This document shows, in pieces, positions 8,976 through 17,323 of a DNA stretch of 34,893 bases. The position numbers and the translations under genes are program-made. Source of the stretch: Mongoliibacter sp. Its GTDB lineage: Bacteria > Bacteroidota > Bacteroidia > Cytophagales > Cyclobacteriaceae. Numbering within the stretch: position 1 is the first letter of the stretch; each line of letters opens with the position of its first letter. The notes under the pieces were generated by a model. It saw nothing but the letters and a program-made list of their open reading frames with translations. It was not told where the DNA came from and did not search any database. The stretch is taken from positions 1 to 34,893 of the forward strand of contig NZ_REBN01000169.1 of the NCBI RefSeq assembly GCF_007692705.1, given 5' to 3'.

Positions 8976-10019
8976 TCAGTTATTTTCTGGTCTTAATTTT
9001 CTTACGGTGGCACCTGCTTGCCACATTTCAGATTCTCTCAATTCCTTCAATTCCTCTTCCAACTTCACTCTGTAATCAGACTTACTGTTGGCGTCGATGG
9101 ATTTTTGAGCTTCTTTCCCTGTTTTTACAGAGTCATACAATTCTTCAAAAACCGGTTTGGTAGCATCTCTGAATGGCTTCCACCAATCTAAAGCTCCTCT
9201 TTGGGCAGTTGTGGAACAATTGGCATACATCCAGTCCATTCCGTTCTCGGCTACCAAAGGCATCAAGCTTTGGGTAAGCTCCTCTACTGTTTCATTGAAG
9301 GCTTCTGAAGGTGTATGGCCATTTGCCCTGAGCACTTCATACTGAGCAGCAAAAATGCCTTGGATTGCTCCCATTAAAGTGCCGCGTTCCCCAGTTAGAT
9401 CTGAAGTCACTTCTCTATAAAAATCCGTTTCAAACAAATATCCTGATCCTACGCCTATTCCTAAGGCAACCACCCTGTCTTTGGCCCTGCCAGTACCATC
9501 CTGGAAGATGGCGTAGGAAGAATTTAACCCTCTTCCTTCCACAAACATTCTTCTCAATGAAGTACCTGAACCTTTTGGAGCTACCAAAATCACATCCACA
9601 TCATCTGGGGGAATGATTCCTGTCTTTTCCTTGTAAGTAATCCCAAACCCATGTGAAAAATAAAGGGCTTTGCCTTTGGTCAAATGTTTTTTCACGGTTG
9701 GCCAAAGTGCAATCTGACCTGCATCAGAAAGAAGGAATTGAAGGATTGTCCCCCTTTCACAGGCTTCTTCCAATTCAAACAAAGTCTCTCCTGGCACCCA
9801 TCCATCCTGTACAGCCTTATCCCAGGTCTTGGAATCTTTTCTTTGACCTACGATGACATTAAAGCCATTGTCCTTGAGGTTAAGCGCCTGTCCAGGTCCT
9901 TGTACCCCATAGCCCAATACAGCAATGGTTTCATCTTTCAATACTTCTCTTGCTTTTTCCAGAGGAAACTCTTCCCTCGTTACAACATTTTCCTCTACTG
10001 ATCCGAATTTCAGTTTCAT
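8976..10019 (-). CDS. ilvC: Ketol-acid reductoisomerase
   Basis: A 347-residue NADPH-dependent enzyme that isomerises and reduces 2-acetolactate or 2-aceto-2-hydroxybutyrate in valine/leucine and isoleucine synthesis. The Rossmann motif GYGVQG is at residues 36-41; [10 protein letters not shown] follows as the cofactor-specificity loop; VAPKGSG and the C-terminal [22 protein letters not shown] block carries metal-binding acidic residues. The length is typical of the Bacteroidota version. Located between ilvN (12-base gap) and leuA. Confidence 0.95.
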   Translation of the reverse strand: MKLKFGSVEENVVTREEFPLEKAREVLKDETIAVLGYGVQGPGQALNLKDNGFNVIVGQRKDSKTWDKAVQDGWVPGETLFELEEACERGTILQFLLSDAGQIALWPTVKKHLTKGKALYFSHGFGITYKEKTGIIPPDDVDVILVAPKGSGTSLRRMFVEGRGLNSSYAIFQDGTGRAKDRVVALGIGVGSGYLFETDFYREVTSDLTGERGTLMGAIQGIFAAQYEVLRANGHTPSEAFNETVEELTQSLMPLVAENGMDWMYANCSTTAQRGALDWWKPFRDATKPVFEELYDSVKTGKEAQKSIDANSKSDYRVKLEEELKELRESEMWQAGATVRKLRPENN

Positions 10020-10031
10020 AGTGATTATAAA

Positions 10032-10541
10032 TTAGGTTTGATTATTTAAAAACTCTTGAACAGAAAACTTTGGCTTGGCGATGGCCACTCTTCCTGATCT
10101 GGAAAATTCCAGCAGGTTGAAGGGTTTCAATATTTCCAACAGTGCCTGAGTATCTTCTTTATGACCGGTAAATTCCAGTACCACAAATTCCTTTTCCGCA
10201 GCAATGATATGTGCATTGAATTGACGGATTACTTTTTCCAAACTTGGATCAAGGCTATCTATAGGTATTTTATACAATGCTATTTCCTGATAGACCACTT
10301 CATTATCCATGAAGTAATAGGCTTTGATCACGTCAATCACCTTCTCGATCTGTTTGACCAGCTGCTCAATCTGTTCCGGTGTCACAGTCACCTCAATAGT
10401 TATCTTATGAATTCCGTCCAGCCTGCTTTCAGATGCTGTAAGTGCATTGATATTGATCCCTCTTCTAGTGAATATGATGGTAATCCTATTCAGGATTCCA
10501 ATAAAATTTTCTGTGTATACTAGGATGGTATATCTTTCCAT
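10032..10541 (-). CDS. ilvN: Acetolactate synthase small (regulatory) subunit
   Basis: A 169-residue ACT-domain protein. The N-terminal ACT domain (about 4-75) contains TENFIGILNRITIIFTRRG and NINALTASES, typical of IlvN/IlvH. The C-terminal half has the usual ALS_ss_C pattern. It activates IlvB and confers valine feedback sensitivity in the family. It follows ilvB with a 13-base gap. Confidence 0.93.
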   Translation of the reverse strand: MERYTILVYTENFIGILNRITIIFTRRGININALTASESRLDGIHKITIEVTVTPEQIEQLVKQIEKVIDVIKAYYFMDNEVVYQEIALYKIPIDSLDPSLEKVIRQFNAHIIAAEKEFVVLEFTGHKEDTQALLEILKPFNLLEFSRSGRVAIAKPKFSVQEFLNNQT

Positions 10542-10554
10542 ATAAACTCCGGTA

Positions 10555-12237
10555 TTAGCTTAGTCTCACTTCTTCCACCGAACATCCGGTAGCGATCATT
10601 GGGAATACATTATCTTCTTTTTCAACCACCACTTCGAGAAAGTATGGCCCTTCCTGTACAAGCATTTCTGCTACTGCAGCCTCTAAGTCTTCTCTTTCGG
10701 TTACTTTTTTAGCTTTGAAACTATAAGCCTCTGCTATTTTGACAAAATCAGGGTTTTGCAATTCTGTAAAGGAATAGCGCTTATCAAAGAAAAGCTGCTG
10801 CCATTGCCTCACCATGCCCAAATAGTTGTTATTTAATAGAACAACTTTGACAGGTGCTTTGGTCTGCATGATGGTGCCCAATTCCTGAATGGTCATTTGA
10901 ATACCACCATCTCCTACCACACATATCACCTGCTTTTTGTAATCATAGAGTTGAGCGCCCAAGGCAGCCGGTAAGGCAAAACCCATTGTACCCAATCCAC
11001 CAGAAGTCACTTGTGTACGGGTGGTCTTATAATCAAAATACCTCCAGGATATCATCTGATGCTGCCCAACATCGGTTACCAGAATCGCATCCTCTTCCTT
11101 GAATTTGTTGATCAGATGGATCACTTCTCCCATGTGAAGACCTCCTTGGGTACCATGCAGGTCGTTGGACATTACAGCTTCTTTTTCTTGACTTTCCAGC
11201 TCTCGGAATTTTTCCATCCAATCCGGGTGGGAGTTGCTGTTCACCGCCTCAGTAAGTAGTTTTAAGCTTTGCTTACAGTCTCCAAGCACAGAAACTGCGC
11301 ATTTTACATTTTTGTCAATTTCCGAAGGATCGAGCTCTAAGTGAATCACTTTGGCCTGCTTGGCATAACGCTTCAAGTCACCTGTCACCCGATCATCAAA
11401 TCTCATCCCAACTGCAATGAGCACATCACATTTGTTGGTCAAAAGGTTAGGAGCATAATTGCCATGCATGCCTAACTTCCCTACATAGTTAGGGTGGGAT
11501 TCAGGTAATGCCCCAGAACCCAATAAGGTACATGCTGCCGGAATGCCTGTCTTATCTACAAAATTTTTAAGTTCTTCTTCTGCATGGGCCAATACTACCC
11601 CTTGGCCAAACAGCAAATAAGGACGTTCGGCAGAATTGATCAAGGCTGCTGCATCCTGAATAGCCTGAACTTTTATTGGTTGATAAGGCCTGTATGACCT
11701 TATATTTAGGCAAGGAACATAATTGAATTCCCCAAATTCCACTTGGGCATTTTTGGTGATATCTACCAGGACAGGACCCGGTCTTCCAGTTTTCGCAATA
11801 TGAAAAGCCTTGGCAATAGCGGGTGCTATATCCTCAACCCTTCTGACCTGAATATTCCATTTGGTTCCAGGCATAGAAAGACCTACTACATCAGTTTCCT
11901 GAAAAGCATCTGAACCCAATAAATGCGCCGCTACCTGACCAGTGATGCAGACTAAAGGCGTGCTGTCTATCTGAGCATCGGCCAATCCCGTGATGAGATT
12001 TGTGGCACCGGGGCCTGATGTAGCCAAGACCACTCCTACCTCGCCAGAAACCCTGGCATATCCCTGAGCCGCATGAATAGCACCTTGCTCATGCCTGGTC
12101 AAGACATGCTTGATTTGATCACTGTAGTCATAAAGGGCGTCATATACTGGCATGATAGCCCCACCTGGATACCCGAAAATGTAAGCTGCATTTTCAGCAA
12201 TCAGGGATTTGACAACGATATCTGCTCCTCTTACCAT
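10555..12237 (-). CDS. ilvB: Acetolactate synthase large (catalytic) subunit
   Basis: A 560-residue thiamine-diphosphate enzyme that makes 2-acetolactate from two pyruvates, or 2-aceto-2-hydroxybutyrate from pyruvate plus 2-oxobutyrate. The catalytic Glu50 is in TRHEQGAIHAAQGYAR; the FAD-binding middle domain follows; the ThDP/Mg motif GDGGIQM...LLNNNYLGMVRQWQ is in the C-terminal third. Length and motif order are those of biosynthetic AHAS. Gap to ilvD is 17 bases. Confidence 0.96.
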   Translation of the reverse strand: MVRGADIVVKSLIAENAAYIFGYPGGAIMPVYDALYDYSDQIKHVLTRHEQGAIHAAQGYARVSGEVGVVLATSGPGATNLITGLADAQIDSTPLVCITGQVAAHLLGSDAFQETDVVGLSMPGTKWNIQVRRVEDIAPAIAKAFHIAKTGRPGPVLVDITKNAQVEFGEFNYVPCLNIRSYRPYQPIKVQAIQDAAALINSAERPYLLFGQGVVLAHAEEELKNFVDKTGIPAACTLLGSGALPESHPNYVGKLGMHGNYAPNLLTNKCDVLIAVGMRFDDRVTGDLKRYAKQAKVIHLELDPSEIDKNVKCAVSVLGDCKQSLKLLTEAVNSNSHPDWMEKFRELESQEKEAVMSNDLHGTQGGLHMGEVIHLINKFKEEDAILVTDVGQHQMISWRYFDYKTTRTQVTSGGLGTMGFALPAALGAQLYDYKKQVICVVGDGGIQMTIQELGTIMQTKAPVKVVLLNNNYLGMVRQWQQLFFDKRYSFTELQNPDFVKIAEAYSFKAKKVTEREDLEAAVAEMLVQEGPYFLEVVVEKEDNVFPMIATGCSVEEVRLS

Positions 12238-12254
12238 GTTTAAGCTTTTATAGA

Positions 12255-13931
12255 TTATTTATCTGTCACACAGCCTTCTGAGGCTGAGGACACGAGAAGG
12301 TTATATTTTTTCAAAGTCCCCTGAAGATCGCTCAGGTCTTTGTTTTTCCAGTTTTTCTTTCTTTCGGCCATTTCCTCTTCCGATACTTCACAGCTTAGGG
12401 TAAGGCTATCCGCATCAATGGTAATCATATCCCCATCCTGAAGTAATCCTATAGGACCTCCATTGTATGCTTCTGGAGTTACATGCCCTACCACAAATCC
12501 ATGTGTGCCGCCGGAAAATCTTCCATCCGTAATCAAAGCTACATCTGAACCAAGGCCTGCACCGATTATCATGGAGGTCGGTTTGAGCATTTCAGGCATT
12601 CCAGGTCCGCCTTTGGGACCAATAAATCGGATTACCACGACCTCTCCTTTTTGGATAAGTTTCTTTTTGATAGCTTCATTGGCTTCCAATTCTGAATCAA
12701 AAACCCGGGCAGGACCTGTGAAAGACTTGCCTTCTTTACCGGATATCTTTGCCACCGCTCCTTCCGGAGCAAGGTTTCCGTTTAGAATACAGAGATGTCC
12801 TGTTTCTTTCAGCGGTTGTTCTATAGGATGAATTACATTCACTAAGGATGGCACAACAGGATCTACATTTTCAAGATTTTCAGCAACTGTCTTTCCTGTC
12901 ACAGTCATACAGTCACCGTGAAGCATTCCATTATTTAATAGATATTTCATAAATGCCGGTAGACCACCCTGCTCAAAAAGATCTTCCATCAGGTATTTAC
13001 CAGATGGCTTGAAATCACCCAACAATGGTGTTTCATGATTGACACGCTTGAAATCTTCTAAGGTAAAATCAACACCGGCAGTTTTGGCAATAGCCAAAAT
13101 ATGCAGCACAGCATTGGTGCTTCCTCCAAGTGCGACCGCTACACGAACAGCATTTTCAAGGCTTTTCTTGGTGACTATATCCTTTGGTTTGATATCCTTT
13201 TCCAGAAGAATCCGGATATAATGAGATACTTCTTTACATTCTTTTTCTTTCTCAGAGGCTGTAGCAGGGGTAGAAGAACTGTAAGGCAATGACATACCTA
13301 AGGCTTCTATGGCAGAAGACATGGTATTGGCTGTGTACATTCCGCCACATGCTCCTGCACCAGGGCAGGCATTTTCTATCACTCCCTGATAATCGGTGTC
13401 AGAAAGCTCTCCTTTTACTCTTTTGCCATAGGCTTCAAAGGCAGAAACAATATTGAGTTTTTCTCCTTTGTAATTTCCAGATCGTATGGTACCGCCATAT
13501 ACCATGATAGATGGCCTATTGATTCTCAACATCCCCATAACTGCACCCGGCATATTTTTATCGCAACCCGCTACAGCGATACAGGCATCAAAAGAATGCC
13601 CAAGGATAAATGACTCGATAGAATCAGCAATTATTTCTCTGGAAACCAACGAATACCGCATCCCCATTGTCCCCATACTGATGCCATCAGAAATACCCAT
13701 GGTATTAAAAACCAAACCGGTCAGACCATTAGCCCTGGAGGCTTCTCTGATCAGACCGGCGAAGTCATTCAAATGCATATTACAGGGATTGCTTTCATAT
13801 CCGCATGAAGCCACCCCTACAAAGGGTTGGTTCATTTGTTTATCCGTCATCCCCGTGGCGTATAACATGGCTTTCCCTGCGGGGTGTTCTTCATTTTGGC
13901 TGATTTCCCAGCTATATTTCTTCAAACTCAT
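12255..13931 (-). CDS. ilvD: Dihydroxy-acid dehydratase
   Basis: A 558-residue Fe-S dehydratase, first structural gene of the operon. It converts 2,3-dihydroxyisovalerate and 2,3-dihydroxy-3-methylvalerate to the 2-oxo acids. Cluster cysteines are at Cys50 (SNPCNMH), Cys123 (AGCDKNMPG) and Cys195 ([16 protein letters not shown]), which marks it as true IlvD rather than Edd. The C-terminal GGPGMPEML and [20 protein letters not shown] blocks are present. The ATG at 13931 is 30 bases downstream of the T-run of the attenuator terminator, so expression should depend on antitermination. Confidence 0.97.
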   Translation of the reverse strand: MSLKKYSWEISQNEEHPAGKAMLYATGMTDKQMNQPFVGVASCGYESNPCNMHLNDFAGLIREASRANGLTGLVFNTMGISDGISMGTMGMRYSLVSREIIADSIESFILGHSFDACIAVAGCDKNMPGAVMGMLRINRPSIMVYGGTIRSGNYKGEKLNIVSAFEAYGKRVKGELSDTDYQGVIENACPGAGACGGMYTANTMSSAIEALGMSLPYSSSTPATASEKEKECKEVSHYIRILLEKDIKPKDIVTKKSLENAVRVAVALGGSTNAVLHILAIAKTAGVDFTLEDFKRVNHETPLLGDFKPSGKYLMEDLFEQGGLPAFMKYLLNNGMLHGDCMTVTGKTVAENLENVDPVVPSLVNVIHPIEQPLKETGHLCILNGNLAPEGAVAKISGKEGKSFTGPARVFDSELEANEAIKKKLIQKGEVVVIRFIGPKGGPGMPEMLKPTSMIIGAGLGSDVALITDGRFSGGTHGFVVGHVTPEAYNGGPIGLLQDGDMITIDADSLTLSCEVSEEEMAERKKNWKNKDLSDLQGTLKKYNLLVSSASEGCVTDK

Positions 13932-13960
13932 GGCTACTTTAGGTCGGTTTAAGGATTACA

Positions 13961-13991
13961 AAAAAAAGTGCCTCAATTGCTGAGGCACTTT
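13961..13991 (-). terminator. Attenuator terminator upstream of ilvD
   Basis: On the minus strand AAAGTGCCTCA (13991-13981) pairs perfectly with TGAGGCACTTT (13975-13965) around the loop GCAAT, and the stem runs straight into further T residues (13964-13961). This is a full intrinsic terminator placed before the first structural gene and after a Leu/Val/Ile-rich leader peptide, so it is an attenuator rather than an operon end. Confidence 0.9.
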
Positions 13992-14030
13992 AGATTGTAT
14001 GGTTGTTGGATATAAACAGTCTAGCGCCTC
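13982..14030 (-). promoter_or_regulatory. Antiterminator helix of the ilv-leu leader
   Basis: GAGGCGC (minus strand 14030-14024), one base past AG after the leader stop, can pair with GTGCCTC (13988-13982), the 5' arm of the terminator. The helix extends with TAGA (14023-14020) against TCTA (13994-13991), giving 11 pairs with one G-U and a two-base bulge. It is mutually exclusive with the terminator. A third, competing helix pairs TATAAAC in the leader codons (14082-14076) with GTTTATA (14017-14011), plus GTC with GAC beside it. The three helices give the 1:2, 2:3 and 3:4 alternatives of classical attenuation. Confidence 0.78.
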
Positions 14031-14031
14031 T

Positions 14032-14085
14032 TCATTTACTATAAATGAGAATAATAAAGCTGAGGGGAGTGACTAGTTTATACAT
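14032..14085 (-). CDS. Branched-chain amino acid leader peptide
   Basis: A 17-codon reading frame, MYKLVTPLSFIILIYSK, with seven Leu, Val or Ile residues, four of them consecutive (I-I-L-I). It is preceded by the purine-rich AATAGAAAAAACC, a plausible ribosome-binding site. The last control codon (Ile14) is 14 bases before the GAGGCGC antiterminator arm. A ribosome stalled on I-I-L-I for lack of charged tRNA would leave that arm free, while one that reaches the TGA would cover it. I interpret it as the sensing peptide for the ilvD-leuB operon, with no function of the peptide itself. This is inference from composition and position. Confidence 0.82.
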   Translation of the reverse strand: MYKLVTPLSFIILIYSK

Positions 14086-14117
14086 GTGGTTTTTTCTATT
14101 TTTTTGATTTGACTTTA

Positions 14118-14148
14118 CAATATTAAACCCCAATTCTTACAGATACAA
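14118..14148 (-). promoter_or_regulatory. Candidate promoter of the ilv-leu operon
   Basis: On the minus strand TTG (14148-14146) is followed after 20 bases by TAATATTG (14125-14118). This fits the Bacteroidota primary-sigma pattern TTTG/TTG-N19-21-TAnnTTTG with one mismatch in the -7 box. A start about seven bases on would leave about 25 bases before the leader ATG. In sequence this A/T-rich the match is only moderately specific. Confidence 0.42.
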
Positions 14149-14461
14149 TATTTAATTTCTTTTTTTAAACTACTCAGGCACTAAATGAGAAGTTTTTATA
14201 ATTTTATTAAGAATTTTCTTCTGTTATACAATTTGATTAAAAACAAAAAGATGATGTAGGGCAGATTTTCAAGGTTTTTCAAAATATTGTATTGAATTTA
14301 CTAATTCTTAAAAAAAATGACTTTTCGTTGATTTTTTTTCAAGAGAAAAATTTATTAAGCAATTATTTGACAATCATTAGCTGTTTTCTCTGATCAAAAG
14401 ACAATTACTATTTTATCAAATATTTCACATATTTACACCTTATTCAAATTCATTTTTATTT
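14149..14461. other. A/T-rich divergent intergenic region between ilv operon and ispE
   Basis: About 310 very A/T-rich bases upstream of both the minus-strand ilv leader and plus-strand ispE. It should hold the ispE promoter, but I find no convincing TTTG...TAnnTTTG pair on the plus strand. I see no further hairpins, RNA genes or coding sequence in it. Confidence 0.5.
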
Positions 14462-15268
14462 ATGATCAGTTTCCCTAACGCCAAAATCAATCTCGGACTT
14501 CATATTACTTCTAAAAGAAATGATGGTTATCATGAATTGGAAACCTGTATGGTTCCGATACCTCTTTTTGATGCACTGGAAATGATCCCTACCAAAAAGC
14601 TTGCGTTTGAAAGTACGGGGCTCTCTATACCGGGAGAAAGTAAAGACAACCTAATATTAAAAGCTTATCAGCTTTTACGGAAGGATTTTAATGACTTGCC
14701 TCCTATTCATATTCACTTACACAAAAATATTCCAATGGGTGCGGGCCTTGGAGGAGGATCTGCAGATGCAGCATTTTCCCTGAACCTCATGAACCGACTT
14801 TTTGATCTTTACCTGGATGATTGGATGCTCGAGGAATATGCTGCTAAACTGGGAAGTGATTGCGCCTTTTTTATACAAAACACACCTAAAATCGCTACGG
14901 GCAGAGGCGAAATTTTAGAGACAACAGACTTGGACTTAAAAGGTAAACACTTATATCTGGTCAATCCCAAAATTCATATTGGAACCAGGGAAGCCTATGC
15001 AGGTGTGAAGCCAAAAGCACCTGAAATAAACTTGAAAGAGGTTTTGTCTGACATGGGGAGATGGAAAAAGGAATTGATTAACGATTTTGAAGTCAGCGTT
15101 TTCCCACAACATCCTGAAATAGCAAATATTAAAAATCAACTTTATGATATGGGGGCATTTTATGCAGCCATGTCTGGATCTGGTTCTACGGTTTTTGGCT
15201 TATTCAATGAAGCTCCTCGCACTTACCAATGGCCTAAGGATTATTTCACTTTTCAAGAGATTTTATAA
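14462..15268 (+). CDS. ispE: 4-diphosphocytidyl-2-C-methyl-D-erythritol kinase
   Basis: A 268-residue GHMP kinase that phosphorylates CDP-methylerythritol in the MEP isoprenoid pathway. The N-terminal FPNAKINLGLHIT contains the substrate-contact Lys8; the GHMP ATP loop PMGAGLGGGSADAAF is at 91-105; SDCAFFI and the C-terminal AAMSGSGSTVFGLF glycine loop complete the fold. It indicates that the organism makes isopentenyl diphosphate by the MEP route, which would feed the prenyltransferase at 840-1712. Monocistronic in appearance; convergent with the EamA gene. Confidence 0.94.
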   Translation: MISFPNAKINLGLHITSKRNDGYHELETCMVPIPLFDALEMIPTKKLAFESTGLSIPGESKDNLILKAYQLLRKDFNDLPPIHIHLHKNIPMGAGLGGGSADAAFSLNLMNRLFDLYLDDWMLEEYAAKLGSDCAFFIQNTPKIATGRGEILETTDLDLKGKHLYLVNPKIHIGTREAYAGVKPKAPEINLKEVLSDMGRWKKELINDFEVSVFPQHPEIANIKNQLYDMGAFYAAMSGSGSTVFGLFNEAPRTYQWPKDYFTFQEIL

Positions 15269-15328
15269 AAAGGAAATATGAATTTACTTTTTTCAAAATA
15301 GACGCTATCGAAAAATCAAATCTTTTAC

Positions 15329-16249
15329 TCAAGCCCTCAGCAAATTATTCCCTCTGGCTTTCCTCTTTTGGTAATAATTATACACTGGGTAAATCAAGAC
15401 GGATACCAAAATAATTAAAGTTCCCAAATAAAACCCTCCAGTCATTTGTTCCTTTTCACCAAAAATCAGCACAGCTAAAACAATCCCATAAACAGGTTCC
15501 AAATTAATCGTCAAGTTTACCGCAAAAGCAGTAACACGGCGCATCAACTCCACTGAAACAGAAAATGCATATACAGTACATACCCCACTGAGCAAAAATA
15601 ACCAAAACCAATCCATTGTGCTCGGTATCAACTGCAGACCTTCAGGCGCAAAAAAGTACCCATAGACTGGAAGCAACAATGCAGAGAAAATACATGCTCC
15701 AAACATTTCGTAAAAGGTCAAAACATAAGGATTATGCCTTTTGGTAAGTCTACCATTAATTACCGTAAAAACTGCACTTAGGAACGCCGAGGTTACCGCC
15801 ATCAACAAACCTAACCAATAGTCTAACTCAAAACGGAAAATCACATAAAGACCTGAAATAACCATCAAGCCTAAAAAGATTTCAAAGCCCTTCACTTTTT
15901 TCCTGTTTGCCAATGGCTCAAGAAAGGCTGTCCATAAAGAAGTCGTGGCCATACCTGCCAGACAAACCGACACAGTAGATACACGTGCAGCCCAGAAAAA
16001 AAGTAACCAATGTAAGGCAATGATGACACCTGTTCCAAGAACTTTGGCCAGTTCAATTTTAGAGACTCTTATTCTTGTCTTTTTCCAATAAAAAATCCCG
16101 GCAAGTATCACCGATGCAATCAAAGTCCTATAAAAGACTATTTCTAAGGAAGGAATGCTGATCAGAACTCCTAAAATGGCTGTAAATCCCCAAATCAACA
16201 CAATGAAATGAAGTAAAAGATAATCCTTGGTGCTGGCTTCGGTAGACAT
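15329..16249 (-). CDS. EamA/DMT-family transporter
   Basis: A 306-residue membrane protein with about ten hydrophobic helices in two EamA repeats (about 10-140 and 160-290), typical of drug/metabolite exporters such as RhaT/YdcZ relatives. Conserved features are the N-terminal H-F-I-V-L-I-W-G-F-T-A-I-L-G helix and N-L-E-P-V-Y-G in the second repeat. Substrate unknown. Its ATG overlaps the last base of the stop of the upstream permease gene (TAATG), so the two are translationally coupled. Confidence 0.88.
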   Translation of the reverse strand: MSTEASTKDYLLLHFIVLIWGFTAILGVLISIPSLEIVFYRTLIASVILAGIFYWKKTRIRVSKIELAKVLGTGVIIALHWLLFFWAARVSTVSVCLAGMATTSLWTAFLEPLANRKKVKGFEIFLGLMVISGLYVIFRFELDYWLGLLMAVTSAFLSAVFTVINGRLTKRHNPYVLTFYEMFGACIFSALLLPVYGYFFAPEGLQLIPSTMDWFWLFLLSGVCTVYAFSVSVELMRRVTAFAVNLTINLEPVYGIVLAVLIFGEKEQMTGGFYLGTLIILVSVLIYPVYNYYQKRKARGNNLLRA

Positions 16250-17322
16250 TATCGAGGGACGGTTTTATACAAGACCAGACCCGTAATGGCAAATACTATA
16301 TTTGGGATCCACAGCGAAAGAATAGGATAGGCCGTTCCGGCTTCAGCAAAGGTACGGGACAACAGGAACATGATGATATAGATGAAAGCCAGTAAAAATC
16401 CCAAAGCTATCTGAAAACCTGAGCCTCCGCGGGTTTTTCTCGAGGCTACGATCACACCGATAAAAGTCAAAAGAACCGCTGCAAATGGAGACATGTACCG
16501 TACGTATTTCTCAATTTTATAATAGTTGACATTATCCGCCCCTCGATCCTCCAAGACCCGAATCTGTCGGTTGAGGTCTGGCAGTTTTAAGGTCTCGTGA
16601 TGATTGGAAGGCAAGTCGAAATCATCCGGGGTAATGGAGAGTAAGGTATCAAGTGATTCCCCGACAGTATATATTTCCCCCATTTCGTGTAATTCTCTTA
16701 GACGCCAATTTCTCAACTGCCAGGAATTGATCGCTGTATCCCAGACTATCCTGTCAGCAGAAAGCTTTGCCAACAATTGTCCATCGCGGATTTGTTCCAA
16801 GGTGAAATTATAACCTGTATTTCCTGAAGTATAATACCTGGAAATATACGCATAGACATCGGGCGCTACTTTGACATGGATATTTGTTTCAGTATAGAAC
16901 TTTTCTTCATCCAACCACCTGGACTTGAATTCCGTGACACCGGCAGTGGCTCCGGGAAGTACCCATCCATTGAGAAGGAAGGCCGCCACCCCTATCAAGC
17001 TTGCCCCTATAAAAAATGGAACCAACATCCTCATAAAACTGGTGCCACTACTTAGAATCGCAACAATCTCTGTTCTACCAGCCATTTTGGATGTAATGAA
17101 AATGACAGAAATAAAGACTGTAATTGGGGTTAATAAGTTGTTTAGGTAAAGCCCATAATTACCCAAGTAAATCATGATATCTACAGCGGGCACTTGATTT
17201 CTGATAAACTTGTCATTCTTTTCGGTAAAGTCCAGAACCAAAACTATCAGGATCAGCATCAAAACCACAAAAAAGTAAGTTTTGAGGAAATCCTTTATGA
17301 TCAATTTATCGAGAATTTTCAT
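16249..17322 (-). CDS. LptF/LptG-family permease
   Basis: A 357-residue YjgP/YjgQ-family protein: three N-terminal helices (about 13-31, 50-75, 98-118), a periplasmic jellyroll-like domain (about 130-270), and three C-terminal helices (from about 275). Signatures include MKILDKLIIKDFLKTYFF, GRTEIVAILSSGTSF and ASRKTRGGSGFQIALG. These proteins form the LptB2FG complex that moves LPS from the inner membrane to the periplasmic bridge. LptF versus LptG cannot be settled here; the N-terminus looks like LptG. It starts one base after the tgt stop. Confidence 0.88.
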   Translation of the reverse strand: MKILDKLIIKDFLKTYFFVVLMLILIVLVLDFTEKNDKFIRNQVPAVDIMIYLGNYGLYLNNLLTPITVFISVIFITSKMAGRTEIVAILSSGTSFMRMLVPFFIGASLIGVAAFLLNGWVLPGATAGVTEFKSRWLDEEKFYTETNIHVKVAPDVYAYISRYYTSGNTGYNFTLEQIRDGQLLAKLSADRIVWDTAINSWQLRNWRLRELHEMGEIYTVGESLDTLLSITPDDFDLPSNHHETLKLPDLNRQIRVLEDRGADNVNYYKIEKYVRYMSPFAAVLLTFIGVIVASRKTRGGSGFQIALGFLLAFIYIIMFLLSRTFAEAGTAYPILSLWIPNIVFAITGLVLYKTVPR

Positions 17323-17323
17323 T

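Noticed and set aside
13932-14148. Amino-acid riboswitch or T-box in place of a leader peptide
   Set aside because: The leader is too short and lacks the conserved T-box sequence; the Leu/Val/Ile-rich frame explains the terminator better.
14172-14181. CTCAGGCACT resembling the attenuator stem GAGGCACT
   Set aside because: It lies upstream of the candidate promoter, differs by one base from the terminator arm and has no matching partner arm, so it is probably chance.
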